Below are positions 30,348 to 31,329 of a stretch of 31,329 bases of DNA, one piece after another. The notes under the pieces were generated by a model. That model was not told the origin of the DNA, ran no database searches, and worked only from the letters and a program-made list of their open reading frames with translations. The DNA is from CAYMRL01 sp964398985 (GTDB lineage: Bacteria; Deinococcota; Deinococci; Deinococcales; Trueperaceae): assembly GCA_964398985.1 (NCBI GenBank), contig CAYNOS010000027.1, positions 1 through 31,329 on the forward strand, given 5' to 3'. The translations under genes were made by a program, and so were the position numbers. Positions within the stretch are counted from its first letter, which is position 1, and the number at the start of each line of letters is the position of its first letter.

Positions 30348-31328
30348 CTACCCCTCTTCGCCCTCCGCGCCGGCGGCGCGGGCGATGTTGCCGCGCATGC
30401 TGGTGTCGGACTGGATGTTCTGGATGCCGTAGTAGTCCATCACGCCGAGGTGGCCCTGGCGGAAGGCCTCCGAAATGGCCCTCGGCACTTCGGCTTCGGC
30501 CTCGACGACGCGGGCGCGCATCGCCTCGACCTGGGCGCGGTTCTCCTGCTCGGCCGCCACGGCCATCGCGCGCCGCTCCTCGGCCTTGGCCTGCGCCACG
30601 CGCTTGTCGGCCTCGGCTTGGTCGGTCTGGAGCTGCGCGCCGATGTTGCGGCCGACGTTGACGTCGGCGATGTCGATCGAGAGGATCTCGAACGCGGTGC
30701 CCGAGTCCAGGCCCTTGGCGAGCACGGTCTTGGAGATGCTGTCGGGGTTCTCGAGCGTGTTCTTGTGGCTAGCGGTCGAGCCGATCGACGAGACGATGCC
30801 CTCACCGACGCGGGCAATGATCGTCTCCTCGCCGGCGCCGCCGACGAGCCGCTCGAGGTTGGCGCGCACGGTGATGCGAGCGGTGGCGATGAGCTCGATG
30901 CCGTCCTTGGCGACCGCTGAGACGTTGGGAGTCTGGATGACGCGCGGGTTGACGGAGACCTTGACGGCGTCGAGCACGTCACGACCGGCCAGGTCGATGG
31001 CGGCCGCGCGGTCGAACGGCAGCGCGATACGCGCCTTGTCCGCGGCGATCAGCGCGTCGACGACGCGGTCGACGTTGCCGCCGGCGAGGTAGTGCGCCTC
31101 GAGCTGGTCTTGGCCCACGTCGGTGATGCCGGCCTTGTCGGCCTTGATCAGCGGCAGGATGATCTTGTGCGGCGGCACGCGCCTAAGGCGCATAGCAACC
31201 AGGCTCGTGAGGCTGACCTTCACCCCGGCGGCGATCGCGGAGATCCACAGCCCGACCGGGATGATCGAGAACAGGATGATGAAGAAGAGGATTACGGCGC
31301 CGGCCAGGATCACCAGTGGTACGTCCAT
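30348..31328 (-). CDS. floA: Flotillin-like protein FloA
   Basis: FloA (formerly YqfA, UPF0365) forms membrane assemblies that affect lipid organisation and membrane protein turnover. The 326-residue protein has an N-terminal membrane hairpin (about 5-35), then GVKVSLTSLVAMRLRRV, HYLAGGNVDRVVDALIAA, ARITVRANLERLVGGAGEET, and the flotillin-type coiled coil TDQAEADKRVAQAKAEERRA with EA-rich repeats to about residue 280. It matches B. subtilis FloA nearly end to end by eye. ATG 31328 is one base from the window end; it gives the expected N-terminus, but its ribosome site and promoter are outside. Confidence 0.95.
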   Translation of the reverse strand: MDVPLVILAGAVILFFIILFSIIPVGLWISAIAAGVKVSLTSLVAMRLRRVPPHKIILPLIKADKAGITDVGQDQLEAHYLAGGNVDRVVDALIAADKARIALPFDRAAAIDLAGRDVLDAVKVSVNPRVIQTPNVSAVAKDGIELIATARITVRANLERLVGGAGEETIIARVGEGIVSSIGSTASHKNTLENPDSISKTVLAKGLDSGTAFEILSIDIADVNVGRNIGAQLQTDQAEADKRVAQAKAEERRAMAVAAEQENRAQVEAMRARVVEAEAEVPRAISEAFRQGHLGVMDYYGIQNIQSDTSMRGNIARAAGAEGEEG

Positions 31329-31329
31329 G

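Overview
This is a 31.3 kb GC-rich bacterial window, packed with genes and free of tRNA, rRNA, phage, insertion-sequence or CRISPR signals. A run of exactly 100 N at 17713-17812 marks a scaffold join, so this is a draft genome, possibly a metagenome bin. The best lineage guess is Deinococcota, perhaps Trueperaceae-like. It rests on near-leaderless TANNNT promoters, the floA-phoH-pgpH-ybeY-dgkA-cdd block and overall gene style. This is inference; other GC-rich phyla remain possible.

The left third (1-13802, + strand) is metabolic. A branched-chain amino acid operon comes first: ilvB (3' part only), ilvN, ilvC, leuA and cimA. LeuA and citramalate synthase side by side suggest isoleucine made from pyruvate without threonine. 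A tripartite tricarboxylate transporter tctC-tctB-tctA follows, with a perfect 13-bp hairpin between tctC and tctB. Then comes a large glutamate synthase with its own promoter, a leader of about 150 nt, and a ferredoxin-type insertion; no gltD lies beside it.

The middle (13793-18739) holds a minus-strand pair: a ribbon-helix-helix regulator and a Ser/Thr kinase fused to a beta-propeller with no membrane segment. Divergent from the pair is murA. MurA converges on a membrane protein with a glucodextranase-C-like domain, and the N gap falls in the acidic tail of that protein.

The right side (17327-31328, - strand) is two consecutive transcription units. The upstream one is floA, an unknown membrane-anchored protein, phoH, pgpH, ybeY, dgkA and cdd, a conserved housekeeping neighbourhood for membrane, RNA and c-di-AMP functions. 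phoH appears to start at a non-standard ATA codon behind a perfect AGGAGG. The downstream unit begins with a TPR protein that seems to be leaderless. It continues with hisC, hisB, hisH, a SPOR-like protein, yvcK and the glucodextranase-C-like protein; from hisC onward every junction is a 4- or 8-nt overlap. It therefore couples histidine biosynthesis to cell-envelope functions.

No clearly new defence or mobile system is visible. The best leads are the AUA start of phoH, the leaderless promoter with a palindrome in place of the -35 box, the tctC/tctB hairpin, the Shine-Dalgarno-masking hairpin of the glutamate synthase, and the kinase-propeller with its small regulator.
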